64,000 nucleotides of DNA from Rhodosorus marinus (lineage: Eukaryota; Rhodophyta; Stylonematophyceae; Stylonematales; Stylonemataceae): NCBI GenBank assembly GCA_029953675.1, contig JAMWBK010000009.1, forward strand, positions 930,001 through 994,000, given 5' to 3'. How positions within the stretch are numbered: the first letter of the stretch is position 1; each line of letters opens with the position of its first letter. Of this stretch, positions 49,519 through 60,355 are shown in pieces. Position numbers and translations under genes: made by a program. The notes under the pieces were generated by a model. The model searched no databases. It was given only the letters and a program-made list of their open reading frames with translations, and had not been told where the DNA came from.

Positions 49519-50011
49519 ATGAGGTTCTTCGGGAGGGCTATTAACCCCGGCATCTTCAACGGACTTGGCCCGGTGACTCGGAGGGCACGAAAACCAGCTG
49601 GCCTAGAATCGTCAGCCCGGAATGCTCCTGAGCAAGTGGATCAGCCGTTGCCGGGCTCAATGATTATGCTGGCTGTGCCTAAGAAAAAAAGATCTAAGAA
49701 TGTTGTGAAATGGCGCCGGTACTTGATGAGTAAGCGCCGACCTCCCTCGCGGTATTCCATCGTCTTCTCGTCCTTTCCGTTTCAGAATAGCTAGGAGAAA
49801 ACGTTCTGCATGCGGGTGTAGCCCGAGCTACTCTGTCTTCTAATACAAAAATAGAGATTCTGAGAGAGTTCCTGCTTTAAACTACCGACTTTCTTTCGCA
49901 GGGCCAGATCCGCACACGGCGCTCATGAAATGTGAGATCTGTGGGAAGTGGAAGGAATGGAGGACTCTGTGTCCTCACAAATGTCCAGGGAGAAGACGAG
50001 GAATTCCATAA
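49519..50011 (+). CDS. Organellar ribosomal protein bL32
   Basis: Two exons, 49519-49729 and 49902-50011, joined in phase 1 across 172 nt; 106 aa. The ATG at 49519 gives an Arg-rich presequence (MRFFGRAINPGIF), typical of mitochondrial import. The mature part starts with AVPKKKRSK, the family hallmark of bL32. After the intron CEICG and LCPHKCPG supply the four zinc-ligand cysteines, then a basic end GRRRGIP. bL32 sits in the large ribosomal subunit near the exit-tunnel region. The presequence and single intron favour nuclear-encoded mitochondrial bL32m over the plastid form, which is usually plastid-encoded. Confidence 0.9.
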
Positions 50012-50211
50012 TTTCTGACTAGGTGTGAAACTGTAGTGTCCATAGAAGAGAACTGGCTGTTTTCAATATAAAAAAAAAAGAAGGAACAAAGCAAGAAACG
50101 TCTATGAAAGTCAACGCACACTTGCTTTTAAGCTCAGCCGGATGAGCCTCAACCGGAGAGAACAGAATCTACTTTTCGCTAGAATTCGGCTCGGAAAGAA
50201 TAAATCCTGAA

Positions 50212-51700
50212 ATGGCAGTCCCCCAAAGACCCACATTGCAATTCCCACGTCAGGGTGTGTGCAATGCCGCTATGCTCCACCGGAGATTGGATCACCACAC
50301 GGCAGCCGCTTTGCAAGGTCGATGCTGTCCAAGAAGTCTGTGTTCATCTTGTTTCGAAGAAATGGGATTTCTGCTTCCTTTTTCGTTACCTGAGAGTCGT
50401 GGTCCATCGAAAACTCTGAAGAAGCGAAGACGACGCTGTTCTATAACCAGTTCTCAATGGAGTCCCGGAAGCGAGAACCCGGAATCTACTTCCCGCAGGG
50501 CGTTGCTAGCGGGCTTGGCGAGCCTTCCGTTTGTTACACCAGCTGGAGCTGAAGCTTTTTGCGGAGATGCAGAACCGTTTTGGGCTCATTACATCGACTG
50601 GCAGGAGGGATTAGCCCCGATCGGAGGACGTGACGTCTACCTGCGCGTGCTTGGGAATCAGAAGCAGGAGAAGCGAGTAGGCGTCTCACCGCTAATTGTT
50701 CTTGCCGACGCAGGCTTGCCATGGAACTACCTCGAGACAGTCTCGGCTCTAGCTGTGCGCAGTTCAACAACAGTTCGTCCTGCGAATAAATCCAGTGATG
50801 CAGAACCTAACCAACAGTTCTCTTGTCCATAGGAGGACAACCGCAGAGTCGTGTTCTTCGACGCCCTTGGATGCGGAAAGTCTGCCCCACTTCGGCTGGA
50901 CTCGATCGATGTAAGTGACGTCTGGGAAACGCTAGTTTTCAGGTACTTCGAAACACCTTTACGAACACCGCCACCTGACCAAAGCAAGCGTTTCGGATAA
51001 CAGGAAATCTTTTCCGCTGCGTCTGAAGAAGTACTGGCTGTTGCACAATTTTTGGAGCTGAAGACGATGCACATCTTTGGTCATGGCTTCGGAGCGGCAG
51101 TTGCTCTAGATGTGGCGAGCAAGCAGCAGTCAATACCGGTGAGGTCAGTAGTCCTTGAATCTCCGACACTGCAGGGCGGAACTGAGAAGGAGATTAGGTG
51201 AGTTCTCCGGTTCCCCAAAACCAGAGAAAAATCTAAAAGCTTGAGCTAATAGCGTACAAACTCGCGGTGGTTTCTTTTCTTGGTCTGTGCCCAGTCCTTC
51301 TCAGCTCATCGGTGAAACTAACTCGAACGTTTGCATCGGTCCCAGCATACAAGGCGCAAGGACCGACACAATGCGCAAAGTCTACACCTCCCAGGTAAGC
51401 GGTTACATGCATAGAGCTTCTAGAGCTGGTTTTTGTTATCTACTTTAGCTAATCAGTGAAAGGGGAACCACCGTTTGCTCGGTTCAGTGGAACAAGCTGT
51501 CAGAGGTGAACGAAACAGCGCAGCCAGTGCTGGTTGTATCCAAAAACTCAGGTACAAGTCCGTACCAGTTGAAAGAGTCCATTCAAGATGTACGTATCGG
51601 TACCTCACGCAGCCCACATCTGGAGCGAACTACGGAATTCAACGAAACTGTTCGAGGATTCCTGACGAAAGGAGATCCCGGAACGAAGAAGAAGAAGTAG
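50212..51700 (+). CDS. Alpha/beta-hydrolase-like protein, probably catalytically dead, lumen-type presequence
   Basis: Five exons: 50212-50754, 50833-50910, 51004-51197, 51295-51394, 51449-51700; 388 aa. The first 115 residues look bipartite: a Ser/Arg-rich leader, then SRRALLAGLASLPFVTPAGAEA (about 94-116) resembling a twin-arginine thylakoid-transfer signal ending in an A-x-A site. The body follows proline-iminopeptidase-like hydrolases: PLIVLADAGLPWNY, RVVFFDALGCGKS, then the elbow FGHGFGAA. Here Gly235 sits where the catalytic Ser should be. The acid-residue strand (VVSKNSG) has no Asp, while the His (362) is kept. The lid region is short. It is probably a non-enzymatic lumenal protein. 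Family is clear; role unknown. Confidence 0.87.
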
Positions 51701-51973
51701 GATGGACTTTGGCAAAACGTAACTAAAGAGTGGCAAGTCTTTTTTTTATTTTTTTTTTTTCATTCTGTGCTCCGGCTGATTGAAAAGACCGTCAGATTTG
51801 GATTGATACGCTAGAGGGATTGGAACCATGGAAAAGCGATGACAAAACCGCAAATAGGGAGAGTGCGCAATCCGGGCTTTGGCTGCTTGTGCCTTCTTTT
51901 TTTTTAACGGGTCGACCGCCAACTTGGTTGAACCTTTTTTTCTATGACTTGCCGGTGAATTTTTTTGCGCAAA

Positions 51974-53965
51974 TCACGCAGTTTGTGGTGTGGCCGGAGC
52001 TTCAGGGGCCGCTGCCTTGGCTGCTTCTCCTTCTCTCTTCGCCTCAACGAGGCTAGCCAATGTTGCCGCTGTCACGGCGTCATATAAACCCAGACTCTCA
52101 ACAGAGTCAGCCAGACCGCATTCCTCCTGAAGCTTCTTGACTCCAGCTTCAGTGTACTTCCCGTAGAATCCAACACGATGCCGCATATTCGCGGGAACCA
52201 TTTTGCCCACCTCCACGAGCATGGCCTGCAAATGCATGACTTTGTTCCCACTTGAGCCCTTCTCAAGCGGTGCTTTCGGAGTGGTCTCACCCTCAAAGTT
52301 CTCGTCCTTCTCCCACGGCTTCTGCTTGAGCATACCCATGGGACCCATTCGCCTGGCCATCTTCCGCTTGTTCATCTCTTGAAGATGTTTTCTAACTGAA
52401 ACCTCACCCAACGCTTTCTTCACAGCAGCCAAAATCTTCTGTACACTGTCCTCAGATAGCCCAGCTTGGTCCAGCTCAACCTTCAGGTCTTGTTCGAAGC
52501 TATCGATCTTTTCCGCTGCGATGCCCTCCTCAGCGTTGGCTTCTGCACCAAGAGTGTCTCGGACAAACTTTTTCATCAGAGGAAATACCTGAGGCCCTGA
52601 AGTAAAAGCGGCCTGCATCTGGCCATTCACCCATACTGACTTAGCGGCCTCCTCAATCGCTTGACGAGTATCATCAGAAACAGACTCCATTGCCTTCTGG
52701 AAACGGTGCATCATGTGGGGGCCAAACGGCATTCCTCCCGCCATCCAGGGACCGGGACGCCCTTGCTGAACACCGTACCCTGGCCGCCTAAAGCCTCCTA
52801 AGAACGGAGAAAAGCTGCTCATTAACCAGAAAATGTTGGACAGGTCAAACTCCGCAGTGGATTCCTCAGTTTCCTTGGACTGTTCAGCTTCAGTCGGCAT
52901 ATTCTCAACAAGAGTTTTCAATGCAGCTGCAGTAATCTCATCATAGGAGCCAGCCACCTCGAGCTGTAGGTTTTGCTCTTCCTGCAGGGTCTTGATGGCA
53001 GCCATCGTCCGCGGTCCGAAGAATCCAGCTCGCCAACGGATGTTTTCGTATTTCAATTTTCCAAGCTTAATCAGGCAAGACTGGAGGTGCAAGACTTTCG
53101 GCCCCTCATCACCGCGCTTCAGCGGTGCCTTCGGAACAATTTCTCCTTCGAAACCCTCCTCGTTCTCCCATTCCTTTTCGCGCATTCGAAAAGCCTCACC
53201 TTCGGTTGCCCACTGGAAGCGCCGATGGGCAACAAAGAGTAGGCGTCGAGCAGGTTTCTCCTTGAGGCCTGCTCTGACCGCATCGAGAATCTCGTTGACA
53301 TTCGGTTCTGCGATGCTATCTTGCATTACCGCGCGGAGATTCTCTATGAGAGTATCTACCTTGGCAGAATCTAGATCCTGTTCAATTTGAGATTCCAAAG
53401 ATAAGTTCTCCTCAGTGAAGCCTCTCATGTTCTCCAGGATCTTGGGAGCGATCGCCATGAAATTCTCCATCTGTCCAGAGTCGAAGATGTGCATGGCTGC
53501 ATCCTTGAACCGATTCTTCACTGGCTCAGGAACTGCTTGAATGCTCTTCACAATCGGATTAATGAATCTGCCCCCGGGGAAGAAGTGCATGAAAGAACCC
53601 TGGGGCATACCAGAGAAGAATTCGGTGAACGAAGGCATGCCACCCGGCATGGGTCCGCGAGAAGATCGCTTCTTTCCCTCGTCGACTGCTAGAGCCTCCA
53701 TTGTGAGCAGCCCTCCATCCTGTCCTCGCTGCAACTCTGCTTTCGAGACAATCACGGCCTCTACAAACTCATCCTCGGATGTGACACGAACCATATCACC
53801 CTCATCATCCTTGTACTGGATGATGAACTCCTTGAAACTCGGTTTATACAGCTCAACTAGTCTTTTCTGCAACTCTTCATAACTACACTGCCCAGCATTC
53901 AGCCGAAAACGACGAACATCTCCGCCGTACCTAACCTTCACCGGTACAGGACCGCGCACTCCCAT
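51974..53965 (-). CDS. PB1-domain protein with two peptidoglycan-binding-like modules
   Basis: A single exon of 663 aa from ATG 53965 to TAG 51974, among neighbours that all have introns. Residues about 8-82 form a PB1 domain: a basic strand (VKVRYGGDVRRFRL) and an OPCA-type acidic motif (YKDDEGDMVRVTSEDEFVEA), so it could pair head-to-tail with other PB1 proteins. The rest is an internal duplication. Each half has a Gly/Met/Phe/Pro-rich stretch and a helical segment, then a module with G-x-x-V-x-x-LQ, a GFFG or GFYG turn and T..A..LQEE (about 272-352 and 558-645). That pattern is the peptidoglycan-binding-domain-1 fold, here in a eukaryotic cytosolic-looking protein without signal peptide. 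No ZZ, UBA or kinase domain is seen. Function unknown; a scaffold is inferred. Confidence 0.9.
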   Translation of the reverse strand: MGVRGPVPVKVRYGGDVRRFRLNAGQCSYEELQKRLVELYKPSFKEFIIQYKDDEGDMVRVTSEDEFVEAVIVSKAELQRGQDGGLLTMEALAVDEGKKRSSRGPMPGGMPSFTEFFSGMPQGSFMHFFPGGRFINPIVKSIQAVPEPVKNRFKDAAMHIFDSGQMENFMAIAPKILENMRGFTEENLSLESQIEQDLDSAKVDTLIENLRAVMQDSIAEPNVNEILDAVRAGLKEKPARRLLFVAHRRFQWATEGEAFRMREKEWENEEGFEGEIVPKAPLKRGDEGPKVLHLQSCLIKLGKLKYENIRWRAGFFGPRTMAAIKTLQEEQNLQLEVAGSYDEITAAALKTLVENMPTEAEQSKETEESTAEFDLSNIFWLMSSFSPFLGGFRRPGYGVQQGRPGPWMAGGMPFGPHMMHRFQKAMESVSDDTRQAIEEAAKSVWVNGQMQAAFTSGPQVFPLMKKFVRDTLGAEANAEEGIAAEKIDSFEQDLKVELDQAGLSEDSVQKILAAVKKALGEVSVRKHLQEMNKRKMARRMGPMGMLKQKPWEKDENFEGETTPKAPLEKGSSGNKVMHLQAMLVEVGKMVPANMRHRVGFYGKYTEAGVKKLQEECGLADSVESLGLYDAVTAATLASLVEAKREGEAAKAAAPEAPATPQTA

Positions 53966-55457
53966 CCTTCAAAGCACCGAAACACAAACTCAAAATCACT
54001 TCGCTGTCTTCAGATCGCCAACAAACAACACAGATGTTCCAAAAACAAAACAAACTATAACAACTCTTAACATCCAACCCACCCAGTTCCCAACCCACCT
54101 CTGTCCCAACTCCTTTCATGGAATCTACCTTTTTATACTCTCACTCACACCAACATCTGACACTGGACAGCACTTGACTCGACTCTACTTTTTTGAAAAA
54201 TAATTTCGAGTGTTCTTAGAGAGAATTGAACTTGCGACCTAGAGAATCTTCCAACTGAGAACACGCGCGCCGTATCTAACTCTCCGCAGTATTGGAACAG
54301 GGGTATAAGTTTGTTTCCTGTGCAATATAAATTTGAATAATAATAATGAATATGAAGATGTTCTATTTTTTTTATGGTTTCTATGACCCGTTGGAAGAGA
54401 GAATTTAAATTCCACCCGTGTGGCGCAGGTTCGAAACTCGGTGGTGGAGCTTTCGCCGTTGTTTGGACACTGGTCGTTTTCTTTGGAAGCCTGGTTAACT
54501 AAGGGTCGAGTTTTGGGAGTGACCGGAAGCGAGCCGAAGCACTCCCAAAACTCGATCCTTAGTTAACCAGGCTGAGGCTTTAGGTCCGATAGAGGACGTG
54601 AGATCTGCAATCAGGCGCTAGTTTGAAGCCTGTACAGAGGACCCGCAAATGAAGAAGACTCAGGCGCCAGAAAGAAAAATCTTTGGTCTGGCCCTGTAGA
54701 TGAAGAAAGCGCTGAGCAGTAGAAAGAACGTCTGTCTGGAAACGCTAGACCCTGGCACTCCACGGTAAACCCTGTCCCATGGTGAAGAAAAGCGCTCATG
54801 ACATATGTACTTGTAAAATATTAAATTAACGGATAAATGTTTACCAATCAAATTAATATTTAGGAAATATTAACAATCTTATTGTATAATAATTTTTATA
54901 TTAAATATCATGAATCTCGAATGCAAAACAAAAAATGAATGACGCTTTTATTATTCGATATTAAATACGAGATACTACTCAAAATGAAGCATACTCTACA
55001 TATGTATTATATTTCAAAAATATTTTACCGCTAGTATGTCACATATCTGCAAAGAGTGTGGTTTTCGAAATCGTACATTTTTCTTTTGATATTCAGATGG
55101 TGGCGTGGTCCGGATTTGCGGGGATTTCGTGGACGATCTCGGATGATACTCTCTCTTCCGGCTACCAGTGCAGTACATAGCCGATGACCCTCAAACGGAT
55201 CCGGTACGGACAGGCCATTCCATCCTAGTGGAGCTGCTGGAGATAGGGTTGGGGATGTGGGAGGTAACAGCGTCCTTGGAGGGGTAGGAGGATGTCGAGA
55301 AGCCTAAGTTGAGCTTTTTGCACAACTCAGGTTCTTGGTGGTGACAGATCTTATCTGTTTTGTTTGGTTTCTGTTTTTGGGAAGGCGTGGGGTTTTTGTG
55401 ATTCTGTTGTCGGGTCCAGGGACGACGGATACTTTAGGTATCGATAGTTCTAATTAG
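53966..55457. other. Intergenic region with a long hairpin
   Basis: Divergent region between the PB1 gene (-) and SPATA20 (+). Includes the 34-bp-arm hairpin 54488-54573 and an AT-rich block 54790-55080. Minus-strand frames at 54611-54851 are short and unsupported. Confidence 0.5.
54488..54573. repeat. Long hairpin: 34-bp arms, 18-nt loop
   Basis: Left arm 54488-54521 begins AGCCTGGTTAACTAAGG and ends GGGAGTG. The right arm 54540-54573 is its reverse complement with one mismatch (G:T-type position in the middle). Loop 54522-54539 is ACCGGAAGCGAGCCGAAG. Intergenic. A MITE-like foldback or a small-RNA precursor would both fit; no target-site duplication was evident. Confidence 0.85.
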
Positions 55458-58400
55458 ATGATAAGTTTCATCCCGTCGACATTAAGAGTGTGTCTGAAAT
55501 CCACATCGACATCGGTTTGTATTCGATCCAAGGTGAGCGAGATTGGTACAGGATGTTGTGGTCAGTTTTGGTTATTTTCCGGGTTGTCTACTGAACAGTG
55601 TGGACCTGTTTTCAGAATTTTAAGGTTAGATCGGAGAGAAAAAGGCTCGTGCGCGTGAGATCAATGGCGTCCTCATCGATTGAAACTCCGAAACCGGGAA
55701 GCGAGGGGAGTACTGATAAGAAAAAGAATCGCTTGGCAAGTGAAAAATCGCCGTACTTGCTCCAGCACCAGTACAACCCCGTCGATTGGTATCCGTGGGG
55801 AGAAGAGGCATTCAAGAAGGCCAAAGATGAGAACAAGCCGATTTTCCTGTCAGTTGGGTACAGCACGTGTCACTGGTGAGATTATTCTGCAATGTCCTGC
55901 TGCAATATTTTACTGTGTAGTCACAGCTGACGAAACATATGGCAACTGAAAGGTGCCATGTCATGGAACGAGAATCGTTTGAAAACGAAGACGTAGCAAA
56001 GCTTCTGAACGATAGCTTCGTTGCTATAAAGCTTGACAGAGAAGAGCGTCCAGACGTAGACTCCGTGTACATGACCTACATTCAAGCGACGAGTGGCCAG
56101 GGCGGTTGGCCGATGTCTGTCTTTATGACACCTGATTTGGTAGGTAGAAGTGAAGCAGTGTATGGTTGTCCATGAAGCTCAATATCGCTGACTGATGCAC
56201 GCCGAATCGGAAGAAACCGTTTGTTGGAGCGACATATCTACCCATCGACAGATTCTCGTTCGCGCTGAAAGACATATCTGAGAAGTGGAATTCCATGAGA
56301 GACAAGCTCGAGGAAGAAGGAGAAAGGATCGTCACGGCGCTTCGTCAGCTCGTTGCACAACCCAGAGGCGGACTAGCAGAGACCCTGGACAAAGATTTTT
56401 TGACCCTTGGTAGCCATTCGCTCTACGCATGGACACGTGGGCTTTTTTTATAGCGGCTCCAGAGAGCGACTGAACGTAGAACACATCGTTTTGGGGGTTT
56501 CTCGCTCGTAGGGTGCAAAACGGCATCAGACATTTTTGACGACGAGTACGGAGGCTTCGGAAACGCTCCAAAGTTCCCACGTCCATGTGTTTTCGAGATG
56601 CTCTTCGCCATGTGGAAGATGGGGGAAGATGAGTCCGTTGCTTCAGATGCCAGGGACATGGCGTTGTTCACGCTGGAGAAGATGGCAAAGGGTGGCGTGA
56701 ACGATCAGCTCAGGGGAGGCTTTCATAGGTATGAGGAACGGTGACCAAATGGTCGCCGCGAGTATTTTCAGACCTTAATCATCGGAGCACCTTCACTCTT
56801 TGCACGCTCTATCACCACCCCAGATACTCTGTTGACCGATACTGGCATGTGCCACACTTTGAGAAGATGCTGTACGATCAGTCGCAGGTTGCCATGGCTT
56901 TTCTGCAAGCCTTCCAGGTCACAAAGGACACCCTTTTCGAGAGTAGCGCGCGAGGAATCTTGGACTACGTATCGGCCGATATGAAAGATGAAGAGACTGG
57001 TGGATTCTACTCAGCGGAAGATGCTGACTCAGAAGTGCCGTTTGGTGCAGAAGAGGGTCCTACGAAAGCTGAAGGTGATGAGCAACATCGCTCCCATGAA
57101 CCTACTGAAGCCGTATCCTAACTGACTCTCGTGATTCCGGACAATGGAACAGGAGCTTACTATGTCTGGACGTCGTTTGAACTTAAGCTTGTTCTCGGAG
57201 AACAAAACGCCGGAATGTTCTGCGACTACTACGGAGTCTCCCAAGAAGGAAACGCGCCAGCTACGTCAGATCCGCAAGGGGAGTTTGAGGGCAAGAACAT
57301 CTTGAAGATCGAAAAATCACTCAACGAAGTTGCTGAAAGTCAAGGAAAGACTGTTGAAGAGGTGAGACGGGTTCCCAACCACAAAGCTAGTCGTACGAAA
57401 TAGTTCCAAACGATCTTCTGTATGCTTTGAAGGTCGACGCGTACCTGACCGCCGCGAAGAAAAAGCTTCTCGAGCAAAGGGGCAAACGACCAAAGCCCCA
57501 TCTGGACGACAAGATTGTTACCTCCTGGAATGGACTAATGACTTCAGCGTTCGCAAGAGCTGCAAATATTCTTGAAGACGAAGCGTACAATGTAGTAGCA
57601 TCGAAAACGGCAAAGTTTCTGAGCGAGACCATGTGGAATGGTACGTCTAGCAAGGTTGACGTGTTGACCAGAGTGCTGGCTCAACGACAGGACCGTGTTC
57701 TTAATAGCGTCCACTCACTACGAAATTGTCCTTCGATAGGTGAGGTATTGTTCAGAAACTATAGAGAGGGCGTCTCTGGGATAGAGGGCTTTGCTGAAGA
57801 CTACGCGGCAACGATATGCGCCTTTCTTGACGTGTACGAGATGGACGGAGATTGCGAGTGGATTCGAAAAGCCTTGAAGTGAGAAAGCCAAGAACACTCA
57901 TCTCGATTAAGATCGATTCCTGTGTCAGTGCTGAAAGCTTTTTTCTAATGCACAAACTAGGCTGCAAGATGTCATGGATTCTAAGTTTTGGGACAAGGAG
58001 GGTGGCGGATATTTCTCAACCAAGGAGGGAGATGAATCCATCGTTTTCCGGAAGAAGGAGGACTACGACGGTTCTGAACCGAGCCCAACTGGGGTTGCTT
58101 GCGCCAATCTGCTACGCCTTGCAAGCCTAACTGGAAGAGATGATCTTTTGGAGAAATCTAAGCAATGCGCATCTGCGTTCGCCACGATACTCAAGAAGAC
58201 CCCGTTTGCCATGCCCAAGCTAGCAACCAGTGCTTTCTGTGCCCAATCCGGGCTCCGACGAGTCGTAATCGCCAGCGATCCCAGCGCCTCGGCCAGCAAG
58301 GAGTTTGTAAGTACAGACCCCATCCAGCGACTTCAATGTTCACTACTTTAGATCAGATACTCAAGGTTCTTCGGATTGTCCTTCCTAGGCCCACGCATTC

Positions 58401-58601
58401 TTCGCGCTTGGAGTACCGAATGTTGCCTTTGTAAGAGTTGGGCCGGCCGGACCAGGAGCCGATAGCGAGCTGCTGGGAGTTGAAACGAAAGATATGGTAG
58501 CCCGCGATGGAAAGGCCACTGCCTACGTCTGCAAAGGGACTACATGCATGGACCCTGTGACTGACGTTGATGCTTTTGCCGAGCAGCTGAAGAAGTTGTA
58601 G
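55458..58601 (+). CDS. SPATA20/YyaL-type thioredoxin-domain protein (DUF255)
   Basis: Eleven exons: 55458-55532, 55616-55875, 55953-56139, 56214-56409, 56512-56728, 56824-57074, 57153-57361, 57433-57640, 57740-57878, 57961-58306, 58389-58601; 766 aa. Exon 1 and the start of exon 2 give a Ser/Thr/Arg-rich leader ([15 protein letters not shown]), a likely mitochondrial or plastid presequence. The thioredoxin-like N-terminal domain has the motif TCHWCHVM (Cys110, Cys113) after [25 protein letters not shown] and [14 protein letters not shown] follow. The rest is the six-hairpin (alpha/alpha toroid) glycosidase-like half, with [24 protein letters not shown] and [10 protein letters not shown]. The family runs from bacteria to man; its activity is not established, though a redox or sugar-epimerase-like role has been proposed. 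Family call is firm. Confidence 0.94.
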
Positions 58602-58692
58602 TGGCGATCTTCCCGAGCTCTTTACAATTCCTACATTACAGTCTCTCTTTCTTGGTCCCCGAATCAGAAGTATGCACAAAAACTCAAGCCTT

Positions 58693-60355
58693 TCATTGAT
58701 ACTCTCCGGTCTTCCGGAATCTCGCGCAGAAGAATCCTGGAGTGTCGTGACGACCCCAGGGCTCAAACCTCTGAACCATTTCACGCTCCTCATCGGAAAG
58801 CCCCATTCCTTCCACACCAACCTCGCCTAGCCTAACCTTGGGCTTTTCTAGCTTAAGAGGAAACTCATCCAACGCGTACCTAATCCAGCGGGAATCAGCT
58901 GTGTTAGAACTTCGTCTTGCCCGTGCGAACCAGACTGAGCTGTGGGAATCGCAACTTACCGAACATTGCTCTCATTCTCTCCTGGGTTTATTGTGCATGT
59001 CGAGTAAACGAGGACACCGCCTGGCTTCAAGAGCATGACCGCCGCACGTAAAAAGTTTCTTTGGAACAACGCCTTCTGCTGCAGGTCTGTACTTAGACGA
59101 TCGCTGAATTCTAGCCTGGGTCTGATGCCCAATGCGCTGCATGGCGGATCAACAAGGATTCGGTCGAACGATTCCCTTGCAAACATGGGTGGATTAGCTC
59201 CATTCGTGACCTATTGCGGCGCGGAGACGAAGGCACCGGCTGATCAGATTGCGGGGCTTGTAGGATCCTACAGGCACTGGCGGCTTTGCTTCACCTCCCC
59301 GCTTTCGGAAATGTATTTTCTGTACTTCGTTGCGTCGTTTCTATGGGCTTGGATTATGGTCAGCCCCAGGCGCTTCGCATTGCGCTCGATGTCTTTGACT
59401 TTCTCGTAACCCTTGTCAAACGCCACCAATCTTCCCTTGTCGCCCATGAGGATTGCCATGTGAGTTGTCTTCCCGCCAGGGCTTGCGCACATGTCGAGGA
59501 CATATTCGCCTAGGTGCGAGCAGAACGGACGAAAAATTAGCTGAATGCTGGGAGTATTCTTATTGCATCTTCAAGAGCAGAGGCCGCGGTCAGATTTCTA
59601 CCTGGTTGAGGATCAAGAACATGCGACACGACCGCTGAGGGCAAATTTTGAAGGTAGATCTTATCCTCCATGATCCCGTTTAGGGATGGTGCAACAAACA
59701 CGGCCTCGTCAAGCACGATCGCGATTCCATGAGCTCTTTCTGTGTGGAAGAGCATCTTTCGATCCATTTTCGCAATTCCGTTGCCGAGGTAGTGTCCCGG
59801 GTGATTGTCCTCATTCTTGAACTACAGGAGTAGGGCACGTAGTCGAGGAAACCAGGATCAGATTCCTCTCCTAACAGCAAAACACAAGATCAGGCGAGCT
59901 AAGGTACGTTTATGGGGACTGCTTACTGATCCTTTGGTTAAAGAATCCGTGATATCGGCGTACACGGCAACTCGAATCCCCACAGCAAGGGACGTCTCCG
60001 CCGCCATGACGCCCGGAGCGAAAATGTTTGCACCTCTGAGAACTGCCTCTCCACATTTTCTTGAAACCCAGACCTTTGAGAGGTTGCTCGAGGATCGGTC
60101 GATCGGTCCCAGAGTCTGTACAACGACAACATCGGGCAAGCTTTCCAAAATTGCGACCGAACCTTTCAGCGCCTCCGGGACAAGAGCTCGCAGCTCCTCC
60201 GCAACTTGCTCAGGAGTCGTAACCAGGGTGTTCACCCGTGCAGTAGTCGGAGGAGGTCTCGCCAGATGTTCAAAGTACTTGAGCGCTACTTCCTCCCCGA
60301 AGAGTCTCTTCATCGTTTCATGGGCATCCCCACCTACACGTTGCACGGAATCCAT
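58693..60355 (-). CDS. NSUN6: NSUN6-like RNA cytosine-5 methyltransferase
   Basis: Five exons on the complement: 60355-59927, 59821-59602, 59509-59295, 59210-58960, 58879-58693; 433 aa. The N-terminal part (about 95-215) contains a PUA-like domain (GEAVLRGANIFAPGVMAAE, GIRVAVYAD, HYLGNGIAKM), which is what separates NSUN6 from other NSUNs. The methyltransferase core has the SAM loop LDMCASPGGKT (about 222), DPPCSALG with Cys312 and YSTCTINPGENE with the catalytic Cys360. Human NSUN6 makes m5C72 in tRNA Thr and Cys and in some mRNAs; the same role is inferred. The end FEPWGRHDTPGFFCARF is typical of the family. Tail-to-tail with SPATA20, 91 bp between stops. Confidence 0.92.

Noticed and set aside
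54203..54285. tRNA-like sequence on the minus strand with a CAGTTGG D-loop and a GTTCAATTC B-box-like stretch
   Set aside because: The anticodon arm is missing between the two boxes and the T-stem does not pair properly; at best a degenerate tRNA-derived fragment.
54370..54460. GGTTCGAAACT B-box-like motif suggesting a tRNA
   Set aside because: T-stem and acceptor stem do not pair when drawn out.
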